From positions 186,001 to 250,000 of the forward strand of contig OZ241918.1 of NCBI GenBank assembly GCA_965203915.1: a DNA stretch of 64,000 bases, in the 5' to 3' direction. This DNA is from JASGCL01 sp965203915. Lineage in GTDB: Bacteria; Pseudomonadota; Alphaproteobacteria; JASGCL01. Below are positions 1-8,378 of this stretch, in pieces; the stretch's first letter is position 1; the number at the start of each line of letters is the position of its first letter. Under the pieces are notes generated by a model that saw nothing but the letters and a program-made list of their open reading frames with translations, was not told the origin of the DNA and made no database searches. The position numbers were made by a program, and so were the translations under genes.

Positions 1-1115
1 CCCATGACCAAATAATCGCCCGCGATGATAAAGGCCAAACGTCCGAACTGTTCAACGGCATCAACCAACGCCGTTATGTTTTTTTCATCCAACATGGTGA
101 TAACCATGTCGGCGGGGGTTTTGCTGGGTAATTTGCTGGGGGCGGTTTTTTTTGTATGGTCGGTTGTTGTTTGCGCTGGCTTGGCGGCATCATGCCCGTT
201 ATCTTTTTTTGCTGTATCGGCGGGCGGCGGATTATCATCGGGCAGGTTAAATTTATCGCGCCATTTTTTTGCCAATTTTTTAAATTCCAATTCTTCAAAA
301 AATTTTATGGCGGCTAATTGTTGGTCCACATTTGGGTTCAGCGGCGCCGCCAATTTGTCCAAGCTTAATGACAGGGGGGTATCTTGGCGTAGGCGCGCCA
401 ATTGATAAAAAATTTTGGCTTCGGCCACATGGGTTTTGACAATTTCTTGTTGGCGGGCATTTTTTATTTTATCGACCTGTTGCAACAAATTATCCAAATT
501 ACCAAATTCATTGATAAGGTTGGCCGCGGTTTTGGGGCCAATCCCTGGCAAGCCAGGAAAACCATCGGACGAATCGCCCATCAGGGCTTGCACGTCCGCC
601 ACCAACGCGGGGGTGACGCCAAATTTTTCTTTCACCGCGGCTTCGTCGATTGCTTTGTTTTTGAATGGGTCGATGAGCGAAATACCGTCGCCGATTAATT
701 GCATCAAATCTTTGTCTGACGAATATATTTTCACCTCGAAGCCTTGCTTGGCGGCCTGGGTCGCAAGGGTGGCAATGACATCGTCGGCTTCAAACCCCGC
801 GGCCTCGATAATCGGCAGGCTAAGGGCGGTGGCGGCGGCGCGAAAATAAGGAAATTGGGGGATGAGATCCTCGGGCGTTTCGCCGCGGTTATGTTTATAT
901 TGGGGATAGATATCATGGCGGAAATTGTCGCGCGCCGAATCAAAAACCACCGCGATGTTGGTGGGTTTTTTATCCATAACATTCAATAACATTTGGCAAA
1001 AACCAAAAATGGCACCCGTGGGCAAGCCGTCGGGGCGGGTGAGCGGCGGCAAGGCGTAATAGGCACGAAAAATATAGCCCGAACCGTCAAGCAGATACAA
1101 ATCCTTCTTATTCAT
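1..1115 (-). CDS. polA: DNA polymerase I, N-terminal part (5'-nuclease domain), cut by window edge
   Basis: Repair and Okazaki-fragment polymerase; only the first ~371 residues lie in the window and the frame stays open at base 1. The ATG at 1115 gives MNKKDLYLLDGSGYIFRAYY, the usual Pol I opening with the first metal-binding Asp at residue 10. Further 5'-nuclease features are EADD at about 109-112, SSDKDL at 132-137 and the helix-three-turn-helix GDSSDGFPGLPGIGPKTA at about 180-197. From about residue 265 comes a Lys/Pro/Thr-rich linker, then the start of the next domain. The 3'-5' exonuclease and polymerase domains cannot be judged here. Confidence 0.95.
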   Translation of the reverse strand, partial: MNKKDLYLLDGSGYIFRAYYALPPLTRPDGLPTGAIFGFCQMLLNVMDKKPTNIAVVFDSARDNFRHDIYPQYKHNRGETPEDLIPQFPYFRAAATALSLPIIEAAGFEADDVIATLATQAAKQGFEVKIYSSDKDLMQLIGDGISLIDPFKNKAIDEAAVKEKFGVTPALVADVQALMGDSSDGFPGLPGIGPKTAANLINEFGNLDNLLQQVDKIKNARQQEIVKTHVAEAKIFYQLARLRQDTPLSLSLDKLAAPLNPNVDQQLAAIKFFEELEFKKLAKKWRDKFNLPDDNPPPADTAKKDNGHDAAKPAQTTTDHTKKTAPSKLPSKTPADMVITMLDEKNITALVDAVEQFGRLAFIIAGDYLVM

Positions 1116-1187
1116 GGATAACCATTATCATGTTGCGAAGAAACTTGCCACCAGGACAAGACAATGTGTTGAAAAAATAATACAGCG

Positions 1188-1607
1188 ATGATACGATGGT
1201 TTACCATGCATTGGTCAATCGTATCTGGTATATTATCAGGGATTTTATCGGCGGGCGCTATCGCCACGCTGGCCGCACTGATTAATTATTATTTTGGCAA
1301 TATAAAGGATGAAAAAACCTTCATCCGTTCACAGAAAATAGAAATTTATGTCGGCTTAATGAATACTTACAAAAAATTAAAAGCGATGCGCAACCAACGC
1401 CATCACGAAGTAAGTATTGAGGAACATAAAAATGTGGCGGTGGATTATGAATTGTATCAATTTAAATTGGCGTTGTTCGCGCCCAAAGATATTATTGAAT
1501 TGAATAAAAAATTGGAAGCGGGTGATGGGCGTTTGCGTTTTAACAAATCGCGCATCGAAGAAAAATTAAGACGCAAGATGCGCAAAGATTTGGGCATAAG
1601 GGAGTAG
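1188..1607 (+). CDS. Small membrane-anchored protein of unknown function
   Basis: 139 residues. One hydrophobic segment lies near the N-terminus (about residues 10-36, SIVSGILSGILSAG then ATLAALINYYF), followed by a charged, helical cytoplasmic-looking part rich in Lys, Arg and Glu. I recognise no family. Divergent from polA, with about 70 bases between them. The last ~15 codons (from 1560) are also present at 1971-2018, as part of a 411-base direct duplication. This gene therefore gave material to the repeat array downstream. Coding status rests on the uninterrupted frame and the sensible N-terminal membrane segment. Confidence 0.6.
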   Translation: MIRWFTMHWSIVSGILSGILSAGAIATLAALINYYFGNIKDEKTFIRSQKIEIYVGLMNTYKKLKAMRNQRHHEVSIEEHKNVAVDYELYQFKLALFAPKDIIELNKKLEAGDGRLRFNKSRIEEKLRRKMRKDLGIRE

Positions 1608-1640
1608 CGGGGCGGGGCGTATTTTTATTATTTCCCCCAC

Positions 1641-1842
1641 CCGTCATTCCTGAATTTTTTGCCAACATCAATAATGTTGCAAAAAATATCAGGAAACCAT
1701 TCCCTGGACGGCATGGGTTGGCCATGACGCCATTGCCTTGCTTGCCATCCACCATAAAAACCCAGCTAAATGTTTTTTTATGAAACAACCGATGCCAGGG
1801 AATGGTTTCCTGATAATCGCTTCGCGATTTCAGGAATGACGG
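1641..1842. repeat. Palindromic MITE/REP-like element, copy 1 (202 bp)
   Basis: Starts CCGTCATTCCTGAA and ends with the inverted copy TTCAGGAATGACGG. Each end also carries the inner inverted motif ATCAGGAAACCATTCCCTGG, and between outer and inner motifs sits a small hairpin (GCAACATT-type on the left, ATCGCTTCGCGAT on the right). The element encodes no convincing protein and looks like a miniature inverted-repeat element. Confidence 0.8.
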
Positions 1843-2051
1843 TTAGAGAGCAATGAAAAATCTTAGCCCCGCCCCAAATGATAATAATGTCAATCGACGA
1901 CATTGCCAGCAACAAGATAAACAATATATTTGCTAAATCGATGATGCTTTCATAGTATTTTTCTATGAAGGAAAAATTAAGACGCAAGATGCGCAAAGAT
2001 TTGGGCATAAGGGAGTAGCGGGGCGGGGCGTATTTTTATTATTTCCCCCAC

Positions 2052-2253
2052 CCGTCATTCCTGAATTTTTTGTCAACATCAATAATGTTGCAAAAAATAT
2101 CAGCAAACCATTCCTTGGACGGCATGGGTTGGCCATGACGCCATTGCCTTGCTTGCCATCCACCATAAAAACCCAGCTAAATGTTTTTTTATGAAACAAC
2201 CGATGCCAGGGAATGGGTTCCTGATAATCGCTTCGCGATTTCAGGAATGACGG
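2052..2253. repeat. Palindromic MITE/REP-like element, copy 2 (202 bp)
   Basis: Same structure as the copy at 1641-1842, offset by exactly 411 bases, with a few substitutions (for example TGTCAACATC and TCAGCAAACC in the left half). Confidence 0.8.
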
Positions 2254-2356
2254 TTAGAGAGCAATGAAAAACCTTAGCCCCGCCCTAAATGATAATAATG
2301 TAAATCAACGACATTGCCAGCAATGTGATAAAAAATACCTTTATTATTTCCCTCAC

Positions 2357-2559
2357 TCGTCATTCCTGAATTTTTTGCCAACATCAATAATGTTGCAAAA
2401 AATATCAGGAAACCATTCCCTGGACGGCATGGGTTGGCCATGACGCCATTGCCTTGCTTGCCATCCACCATAAAAACCCAGCTAAATGTTTTTTTTATGA
2501 AACAACCGATGCCAGGGAATGGTTTCCTGATAATCGCTTCGCGATTTCAGGAATGACGG
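2357..2559. repeat. Palindromic MITE/REP-like element, copy 3 (203 bp)
   Basis: Same element. The first base of the left end is T instead of C (TCGTCATTCCTGAA) and one extra T lies in the central T-run. The right end is intact (TTCAGGAATGACGG). Confidence 0.8.
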
Positions 2560-2691
2560 TTAGAGAGCAATGAAAAACCTTAGCCCCGCCCCAAATGATA
2601 ATAATGTCAATCGACTTCATTACCTAGCAATAAGAGAGCCAGCAAAGATGTGGTCTTTAAATATTAAAAACATCTTTATTACCCCCCCCAT

Positions 2692-2879
2692 CCGTCATTC
2701 CTGAAATTTTGCCTTGGCAAAATTATCAGGAAACCATTCCCTGGACGGCATGGGTCGGTATCAGGTTATTGCTTTGCTTGCTATCCGCCATGAAAAACCC
2801 AGCTAAATGTTTTTTTATGAAACAACCGATGCCAGGGAATGGGTTCCTGATAATCGCTTCGCGATTTCAGGAATGACGG
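2692..2879. repeat. Palindromic MITE/REP-like element, divergent copy 4 (188 bp)
   Basis: The left end is CCGTCATTCCTGAAATTTTGCC with a different, shorter left hairpin (TTTTGCC TTGG CAAAAT). The middle is diverged and the right half matches the other copies. It is an older or separately inserted copy. Confidence 0.75.
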
Positions 2880-3180
2880 TTAGGGGGGGATGAAAAACCC
2901 CGCTAAATGTTTTTTTTATGAAACAACCGATGCCAGGGAATGGTTTCCTGATAATCGCTTCGCGATTTCAGGAATGACGGTTAGAGAGCAATGAAAAATC
3001 CAGCTAAATGTTTTTTTATGAAACAACCGATGCCAGGGAATGGGTTCCTGATAATCGCTTCGCGATTTCAGGAATGACGGTTAGAGAGCAATGAAAAACC
3101 CAGCTAAATGTTTTTTTATGAAACAACCGATGCCAGGGAATGGGTTCCTGATAATCGCTTCGCGATTTCAGGAATGACGG
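2880..3180. repeat. Three tandem half-copies (about 100 bp each) of the palindromic element
   Basis: Right half-elements end at 2980, 3080 and 3180, a period of 100-101 bases. Each runs from GCTAAATG through GAAACAACCGATGCCAGGG to TTCAGGAATGACGG. No left halves are present, so these arose by tandem duplication of a right end and not by insertion of whole elements. Confidence 0.8.
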
Positions 3181-3198
3181 TTAGAGAGCAATGAAAAA

Positions 3199-3317
3199 CC
3201 TTAGCCCCGCCCCAAATGATAATAATGTCAATCGACGACATTGCCAGCAACAAGATAAACAATATATTTGCTAAATCGATGATGCTTTTATAGTATTTTT
3301 CTATGAAGGAAAAATTG
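3199..3317. repeat. Second copy of the GIY-YIG upstream region
   Basis: This stretch is nearly identical to 1863-1977 (CTTAGCCCCGCCCCAAATG through CTATGAAGGAAAAATT). The copy here leads into the intact GIY-YIG reading frame; the copy at 1863-1977 leads into the tail of the 1188-1607 gene. Confidence 0.85.
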
Positions 3318-3632
3318 GTTGGCAAATTGCCCGCGGTTTATATATTGGCATCGCAAAAAGGCGGCACTTTATACATTGGTGTGACCTCCGACCTTGGTCA
3401 GCGCATGGCGCAACACCGCAACGAAACCATGAAAGGGTTTAGCCAAAAATACCAAGTAAAACGATTGGTTTATTATGAAACATACGACGATATGACCATG
3501 GCCATCAAACGCGAGAAACAATTAAAAGGATGGAAAAGAAATTGGAAAATAGAGTTGATAGAAAAACAAAATGAAGCATGGCAAGATATGACCAACAGGT
3601 TTTATAAAAAAGAATATGGTTCTGCTAGTTAA
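3303..3632 (+). CDS. GIY-YIG nuclease family protein (UPF0213/YhbQ-like)
   Basis: 109 residues, the normal size for stand-alone single-domain GIY-YIG proteins. The motif appears as VYILASQKGGTLYIGVTSD (GIY as VYI, YIG intact) at about residues 12-30, followed by the conserved Arg in LGQRMAQH. KREKQLKGWKRNWKIELI near residue 70 is typical of the family. Function in bacteria is uncertain; an endonuclease fold is inferred from the motif only. The gene sits directly after the palindromic array, and its first codons are duplicated at 1964-1977. A 20-base near-copy of its AAAGGCGGCACTTTATACA segment recurs just after the gene at about 3653-3674. Confidence 0.85.
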   Translation: MKEKLVGKLPAVYILASQKGGTLYIGVTSDLGQRMAQHRNETMKGFSQKYQVKRLVYYETYDDMTMAIKREKQLKGWKRNWKIELIEKQNEAWQDMTNRFYKKEYGSAS

Positions 3633-3701
3633 AAAACGCTAGGCCAAAATAAAAAAAGGCGGAACTTTATACAGCCGAAAAGCCTGGTTCTAGGCGCGAG
3701 C

Positions 3702-3878
3702 CTAGGCGGTTTTTTGATAAATCGCCCCGCAATAGGGGCATTCGATGTCGTTGTGTTTTTTCAAACTTAGGTAAACCGCAGGGTGGTTGCCCCCCACCAC
3801 GACCGAACCGTCGCAACAAACTTGGCTATCTTTGACAATAATTTTGTCTTGTTTTTTTATAGAAGGGGAATGTGCCAT
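3702..3878 (-). CDS. CHCC-type zinc-finger mini-protein
   Basis: 58 residues from the ATG at 3878 to the TAG at 3704-3702. It resembles the short alphaproteobacterial zinc-finger proteins related to the mitochondrial complex I subunit NDUFS6. Likely ligands are Cys21 or Cys22 in QVCCDG, His32 in GGNHPAVYL, and Cys47/Cys50 in IECPYCG. The size and the Cys-His-Cys-X2-Cys spacing fit the family, whose bacterial role is not well defined. It stands alone between the GIY-YIG gene and a DUF805 gene, in the same direction as the latter. Confidence 0.85.
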   Translation of the reverse strand: MAHSPSIKKQDKIIVKDSQVCCDGSVVVGGNHPAVYLSLKKHNDIECPYCGAIYQKTA

Positions 3879-3954
3879 GATTTTTTATAAAACGACAAGT
3901 TAAAAAATGCAAGGGGGACAGGGGCGAGGGGTTGGCGCGCGGGCGAATGATTCA

Positions 3955-4530
3955 TTATACCGCGGGTGGTTCGCCATAGCGATTGGGTTTTGAACTGCCC
4001 GCCAACAGGTCAATCACCAAACCAATAATTTCAGGAATAAAAAACAGGGTGAAGCCAGGCAACCCGCGGTCATGAAAACGCCGCACCGTCAAAGCGATAG
4101 AAGGTGGCAAGAGGTAAAGCGTTGCCAACAACACAGGGATAGCAGGCACAAAAACGGGGGTAATAAAACGCCAAGCATGGGAGATGAAGTTATGGATAGA
4201 TTGCAATAAATCGCCCAATGGCATGATGGCCAAACCAACAAACCCCGCAATAAACAATAAAAACACAATACCCAAATGCCGCCATATGTAGGTCGGCAAA
4301 GAAAAAATAAAACATGCCGCCACGAATCGCAACCCCAATTCCGCGCTACTGTCAGGGGTGGGCAACAAGGTTTCCGAAAAAAAAGATTTAAAAATAAAGA
4401 GAGACAAAGATGCCGCCGCCGCATGGATAAGCCAAAAAACAAATTGCCCCACCCAATATTCGCGGCGCGACGCGCGCCCCGATAAGGTAAAATATTTTTT
4501 TATAAAAATACTATCAATAACATCCAACAT
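3955..4530 (-). CDS. DUF805 membrane protein, paralogue A
   Basis: 191 residues from the ATG at 4530; an in-frame GTG lies one codon earlier. The DUF805 signature is clear: FTLSGRASRREYW near residue 15 and the C-terminal ALTVRRFHDRG followed by a last membrane segment and GSSKPNRYG. About four to five hydrophobic segments are visible. DUF805 proteins are inner-membrane proteins without a firmly assigned reaction. It is a tandem paralogue of the gene at 4737-5303. Confidence 0.9.
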   Translation of the reverse strand: MLDVIDSIFIKKYFTLSGRASRREYWVGQFVFWLIHAAAASLSLFIFKSFFSETLLPTPDSSAELGLRFVAACFIFSLPTYIWRHLGIVFLLFIAGFVGLAIMPLGDLLQSIHNFISHAWRFITPVFVPAIPVLLATLYLLPPSIALTVRRFHDRGLPGFTLFFIPEIIGLVIDLLAGSSKPNRYGEPPAV

Positions 4531-4736
4531 CACATTTATTCCTTTTTTTTATTTCTTGCCGTTTGGCAATGTATTATTCACATTTTTTAATTCCATGACC
4601 AAAACTTTAACCCCAGCCATAATGTTTTATAAAAGGATAATGATAAAAGTGCAAGGGGGGTTTGAAGGGGGCGGGGTTTGGAAAGGGGAGGGCGATAAGG
4701 AGACCGCCATTATTAGCCGAAGGCTGACTTTGTGTT

Positions 4737-5303
4737 TTATACTTCGGGTGGGTTGCCGAAACGGTTGGGTTTGCTGCTGCCCGATAGCAGGTCGATAATC
4801 AAACCCAACATTTCGGGAATAAAAAATAAGGTAAAGCCAGGCAACCCGCGGTCATGAAAACGCCGCACGGTCAGGGCGATGGAGGGCAGCAATAGAAACA
4901 GCGTCATTAATAAAACGGGGGCAGCATACCAGCCAACGGGGCTAATAAAGTTAGAAATGGATGTTAGGGTATTGTTAACAAACTGCAGGAGGTCATACAT
5001 TGGCATAATGGCCAAGCCCACGAACGCGGCAACAAAACCAACAATAAGAAGCCCCGCATGACGCCAAAGATAGGCTGGCAAACTGAAAACAAAACAAGCG
5101 ACCACAAATTGTATACCCAGGAGATGCACCGCGTGTAATGTGGGCGGGGCGGCAAAATTTTTAAAAATAAACAGCGATAGGCTGGCGGCACCAGCATGCA
5201 ACGCCCAAAAAATAAACTGCCCCACCCAATATTCGCGGCGCGACGCACGCCCAGACAAGGTAAAATATTTTTTTACAAATATACTATTGATTATATCGAG
5301 CAT
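4737..5303 (-). CDS. DUF805 membrane protein, paralogue B
   Basis: 188 residues with the same plan as its neighbour: FTLSGRASRREYWVGQF at the start, VRRFHDRGLPGFTLFFIPE and GSSKPNRFG at the end, and a divergent middle with hydrophobic segments. The start is the ATG at 5303. The two genes share orientation and are separated by about 200 bases holding no further gene, so this looks like an old tandem duplication. Function unknown. Confidence 0.9.
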   Translation of the reverse strand: MLDIINSIFVKKYFTLSGRASRREYWVGQFIFWALHAGAASLSLFIFKNFAAPPTLHAVHLLGIQFVVACFVFSLPAYLWRHAGLLIVGFVAAFVGLAIMPMYDLLQFVNNTLTSISNFISPVGWYAAPVLLMTLFLLLPSIALTVRRFHDRGLPGFTLFFIPEMLGLIIDLLSGSSKPNRFGNPPEV

Positions 5304-5392
5304 TGTTGTTTGTTCTCGCTTGAAGCGCGGTAACCATTTTTGCCCAGTTCTATGCCCCCTGGATCACAACCTGAATACTAACAGGTTTCTTA

Positions 5393-6550
5393 TTAATATG
5401 CCAGTTCGATTAATTCTTCGAAATTTTTCAATTCCATGGGGCGCGAATTGCCCGATGTGTTGGGGTCGCGCAGCGCATGTTCGGCCATGATAGAAAATTT
5501 GTCCTTGGTTACCTTTAAATCGCGCAAACCCTTGGGCACGCCCAATTCTTCTTTAAATGCCACCAACCAATCAATAAAACCCTTGTTGCTGGTATCCTTT
5601 AGCCCCAATATGCTCGCCATGGTTTGATAACGATCCTTCACATAACCTTGGTTATATTCCATGACGTAGGGCAACAACACCCCGTTGGTTAAACCATGGT
5701 GAGCGTTGAAAAAACCGCCGACGGGGTGGGCGATGGAATGCACCGCCCCCATGTTTTTTTGAAAAGCCATCGCCCCCATCGCCGAACCCAACAACATGTG
5801 GGAACGGGCTTCGATATTTTTGCCGTCTTTGAAAGCTATGGGCAGGTATTTTTTAATCAACCTCATCCCTTGCAACGCCACGCCATCGCATATGGGATGA
5901 AAATTGGGGCAGGCAAAGGATTCGATACAATGGGTCAGGGCGTCCATGCCCGTGGCCACGGTTAAAAATGGTGGTAAGTCAAATGTTAACTCGGGGTCTT
6001 GGATAACAATGCTGGGCAACATCAAGGGATGGAAAATAATTTTTTTCTCATGGGTGGTTTCGTTTAAAATCACCGAAGCACGGCCAACCTCCGACCCAGT
6101 GCCCGCGGTGGTGGGAATGGCGATGGTTTTGGCAATGCCGCTGGTGTCGGCGCGCGTCCACCAATCGCCAATATCTTCAAAATCCCACATGGGGCGGGTT
6201 TGCCCCGCCATGAAGGCAATGGTTTTGCCCGCGTCAATGCCCGAACCACCGCCGAACAAAATAACGCCGTCGTGTTTACCCGCCCTGAAAATTTTTAAAC
6301 CATCGTTGACATTGGTTTCGGTGGGGTTGCCTTGCACCTCGGCAAAGAAACCAAAATTGATTTTGGCGGCCGATAAAATATCCTTCACCAATTTTACAAT
6401 GGGCATGGTTGCCAAACCCTTGTCGGTGACGACCAACGGGTTTTTAAACCCTAGTTCCTGCACCGCGGCGGGCAAATCTTGGATTCGCCCCGCCCCCGCC
6501 CAAATTTTGGTGGGGTAAGAAAAATTGCCCCGTCCCGTAAAATTATTCAT
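5393..6550 (-). CDS. Iron-containing (type III) alcohol dehydrogenase
   Basis: 385 residues, the standard length for NAD-dependent group III dehydrogenases. Visible features: cofactor loop GGGSGIDAGK at about 101-110, PTTAGTGSEV at about 146-155, and the metal ligands in GMDALTHCIESF and in AVHSIAHPVGGFFNAHHG. It would interconvert an alcohol and an aldehyde. It lies 43 bases downstream of the aldehyde dehydrogenase gene in the same direction, so the two probably form one transcript. The context, with a permease and a gamma-glutamyl-ligase-like protein diverging from them, suggests oxidation of an amino-alcohol or an amine-derived aldehyde. The exact substrate cannot be read from sequence. 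Confidence 0.9.
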   Translation of the reverse strand: MNNFTGRGNFSYPTKIWAGAGRIQDLPAAVQELGFKNPLVVTDKGLATMPIVKLVKDILSAAKINFGFFAEVQGNPTETNVNDGLKIFRAGKHDGVILFGGGSGIDAGKTIAFMAGQTRPMWDFEDIGDWWTRADTSGIAKTIAIPTTAGTGSEVGRASVILNETTHEKKIIFHPLMLPSIVIQDPELTFDLPPFLTVATGMDALTHCIESFACPNFHPICDGVALQGMRLIKKYLPIAFKDGKNIEARSHMLLGSAMGAMAFQKNMGAVHSIAHPVGGFFNAHHGLTNGVLLPYVMEYNQGYVKDRYQTMASILGLKDTSNKGFIDWLVAFKEELGVPKGLRDLKVTKDKFSIMAEHALRDPNTSGNSRPMELKNFEELIELAY

Positions 6551-6593
6551 AAAATATGTTGCCTTATTTTTTTGGTTGTTGATGATGTAAAAC

Positions 6594-7991
6594 TTATAGC
6601 TTCTTCAGGTGGAAATTTTTGGGGCGGGTAACACTGTCGAAACCACCCATGCCAAGCGAAATGCCACGGCCTGTTTCTTTAACCCCCGTCCAACCCAAAC
6701 CTGGGTCGACATAATCACAACGATTCATGAACACCGTGCCCGTTTCAATTTGGCGGCCAATGTTGGTTGCCCGTTCAACATCGTTCGTCCAAAGCGACGC
6801 GGTCAAACCATATTGGCTGTCATTCATCAATGGAATGGCTTCGGCATCGCTCTTCACCTTCATGATACCCACCACGGGGCCGAAGGTTTCTTCGCGCATC
6901 ACCACCATGTTATGGTTAACATCGGTTAAAATTTGCGGCATGACATAACAATCCGTGCCATTGTCTTTGGGGAAAAGTTTTGCATCGATATGGGCCTTGG
7001 CACCCTGTTGCAATGCCGCCGCAACCTGCTCGCGCACCGTTTTGGCAAAACGGATATTGGCCATGGGACCAATGGTGGTTTTTTCGTCAAGCGGATTATC
7101 CAACACGTATTTTTTGGTTAATTCTATCGCGCCCATTAAAAATTCATCGTAAACTTTTTCATGAACATAAATACGTTCGATGCCGCAACAACATTGGCCC
7201 GAATTAAAAAATGCACCGTCGACCAAACCGTCAACCGCGGCCTTCACATCGGCATCCTCCATAACATAGGCGGGGTCCTTGCCGCCCAATTCCAAACCGA
7301 CACCAGCGAAGGAACCGCCAGCCGCCTTTTCAATGGCACGGCCACCGCCGACCGAACCAGTAAAATTGACAAAATTAATATCGCCGCTACCCAATAGTTT
7401 TTCGGTTTGCCCATGGTTAAGCACCACGTTGCTGAACAAACCCGCGGGCAGGCCCGCCATGTCGAATGCTTTTTGAAAACGCTCGCCCACCAAAATGGTT
7501 TGCGCCGAATGTTTTAATATAACTGCATTGCCCGATAACAGGGCGACGCTGATGGTGCTGTTCGCTGTTAAATAAGGATAATTCCACGGTGCAATGACCA
7601 TCACCACGCCAACGGGTTCGCGGGCTTGGAAACGGGTAAAGCCCGCTTTGGTTTTTTCGTCATTGTCGGGGGGCAAACGGTCGGCCAAGGCAACATCGGC
7701 ATATTTCAGCATGAATTGCATACGTTCTTCAAAACCACGCCATTCGCCGCCAAAACGCACGGGGCGACCCATTTGTTGCGCCAATTCGGGAATAATTTCT
7801 TGATTCATAGACTGCATCGCCGCCAAGAATTTTACCATATATTCTTTGCGCGTTTTTAATGGCGTCGCCGCCCATTTTTTTTGCGCCTGCTTTGCTTGGG
7901 CGACAATTTTTGCCAAATTATCGTCGCTGGTTACATCGCGGCTTGCCAATAATTTGCCGTCGATGGGGGAGATACATTCTATTTTTTTCAT
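6594..7991 (-). CDS. NAD(P)-dependent aldehyde dehydrogenase
   Basis: 465 residues, ALDH superfamily, cytosolic. Shown by the cofactor segment APWNYPYLTANS near residue 134, GSVGGGRAIE near 212, the general base Glu in GLELGGKDPAYV near 235, and the catalytic Cys in FNSGQCCCG near 267 (three Cys in a row). The ATG at 7991 opens with the short ECISPIDG segment common in succinate-semialdehyde- and betaine-aldehyde-like enzymes. First gene of a two-gene minus-strand unit with the alcohol dehydrogenase; divergent from the APC permease across 387 bases. Confidence 0.9.
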   Translation of the reverse strand: MKKIECISPIDGKLLASRDVTSDDNLAKIVAQAKQAQKKWAATPLKTRKEYMVKFLAAMQSMNQEIIPELAQQMGRPVRFGGEWRGFEERMQFMLKYADVALADRLPPDNDEKTKAGFTRFQAREPVGVVMVIAPWNYPYLTANSTISVALLSGNAVILKHSAQTILVGERFQKAFDMAGLPAGLFSNVVLNHGQTEKLLGSGDINFVNFTGSVGGGRAIEKAAGGSFAGVGLELGGKDPAYVMEDADVKAAVDGLVDGAFFNSGQCCCGIERIYVHEKVYDEFLMGAIELTKKYVLDNPLDEKTTIGPMANIRFAKTVREQVAAALQQGAKAHIDAKLFPKDNGTDCYVMPQILTDVNHNMVVMREETFGPVVGIMKVKSDAEAIPLMNDSQYGLTASLWTNDVERATNIGRQIETGTVFMNRCDYVDPGLGWTGVKETGRGISLGMGGFDSVTRPKNFHLKKL

Positions 7992-8378
7992 GATTTTATA
8001 GCCTTTTTTGGTGTCAATTCGTTATATTGCTTAATATTAAATATTATCTTTTTGCAGGTTATCATGGCATGACCATGCTTTGGGATTAATTTTTTACAGT
8101 ATTTTCTTCCTTGTTATATCTCTTTTGTAAAAAAAAACATGGTTTGTCAAATGAAAAATCAAAATATATTACGAAAAATGGATGAAAATAGCTACGAAAA
8201 CGGGAATATATAGAAATTTTATTTGCAAAATATTTTTTATCTGATTAAACTTGCATGAACAAAACACCAAATATGGGTGGTTGGGACAAATTGTTTCGGA
8301 CTTATTTTTCTCTGCTGCCTTTGTTTGAATTATGTTTTCTTAATAACATTGTTGAACTTAATATAAAGGAGAGAAACA
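7992..8378. other. Divergent intergenic region, about 390 bases, no gene seen
   Basis: AT-rich stretch between the divergently read aldehyde dehydrogenase and APC permease genes. It should hold both promoters. I see no confident -35/-10 pair, inverted repeat operator or RNA gene. The permease side ends in a strong ribosome site (AAAGGAGAGAA), which recurs before the second permease at 38657. Confidence 0.5.

Larger units (their letters stand above)
1560..2330. repeat. 411-base direct tandem duplication
   Basis: The stretch starting GAAAAATTAAGACGC at 1560 recurs at 1971 with a 411-base offset; the palindromic unit inside it shifts by the same amount (1641 to 2052, 1842 to 2253). The copies are nearly identical up to about 2320 and then diverge. 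Each carries the 3' tail of the 1188-1607 gene plus one palindromic element. The junction at 1966-1980 fuses the first codons of the GIY-YIG gene (ATGAAGGAAAAATT) to the tail of the upstream gene. Confidence 0.85.

Noticed and set aside
1540..2471. Minus-strand frames of 65-82 codons in the repeat array
   Set aside because: They repeat because the DNA repeats (same FHKKTFSWVFMVDGKQG type sequence), cross the palindromes, and have no gene-like features.
1641..3180. CRISPR array
   Set aside because: The units are long palindromes (about 200 or 100 bp) without short unique spacers of constant size, and no cas gene is near.
3653..3674. Fragment of a second GIY-YIG gene
   Set aside because: Only about 20 bases resemble the segment inside the intact gene; too short to call a pseudogene.
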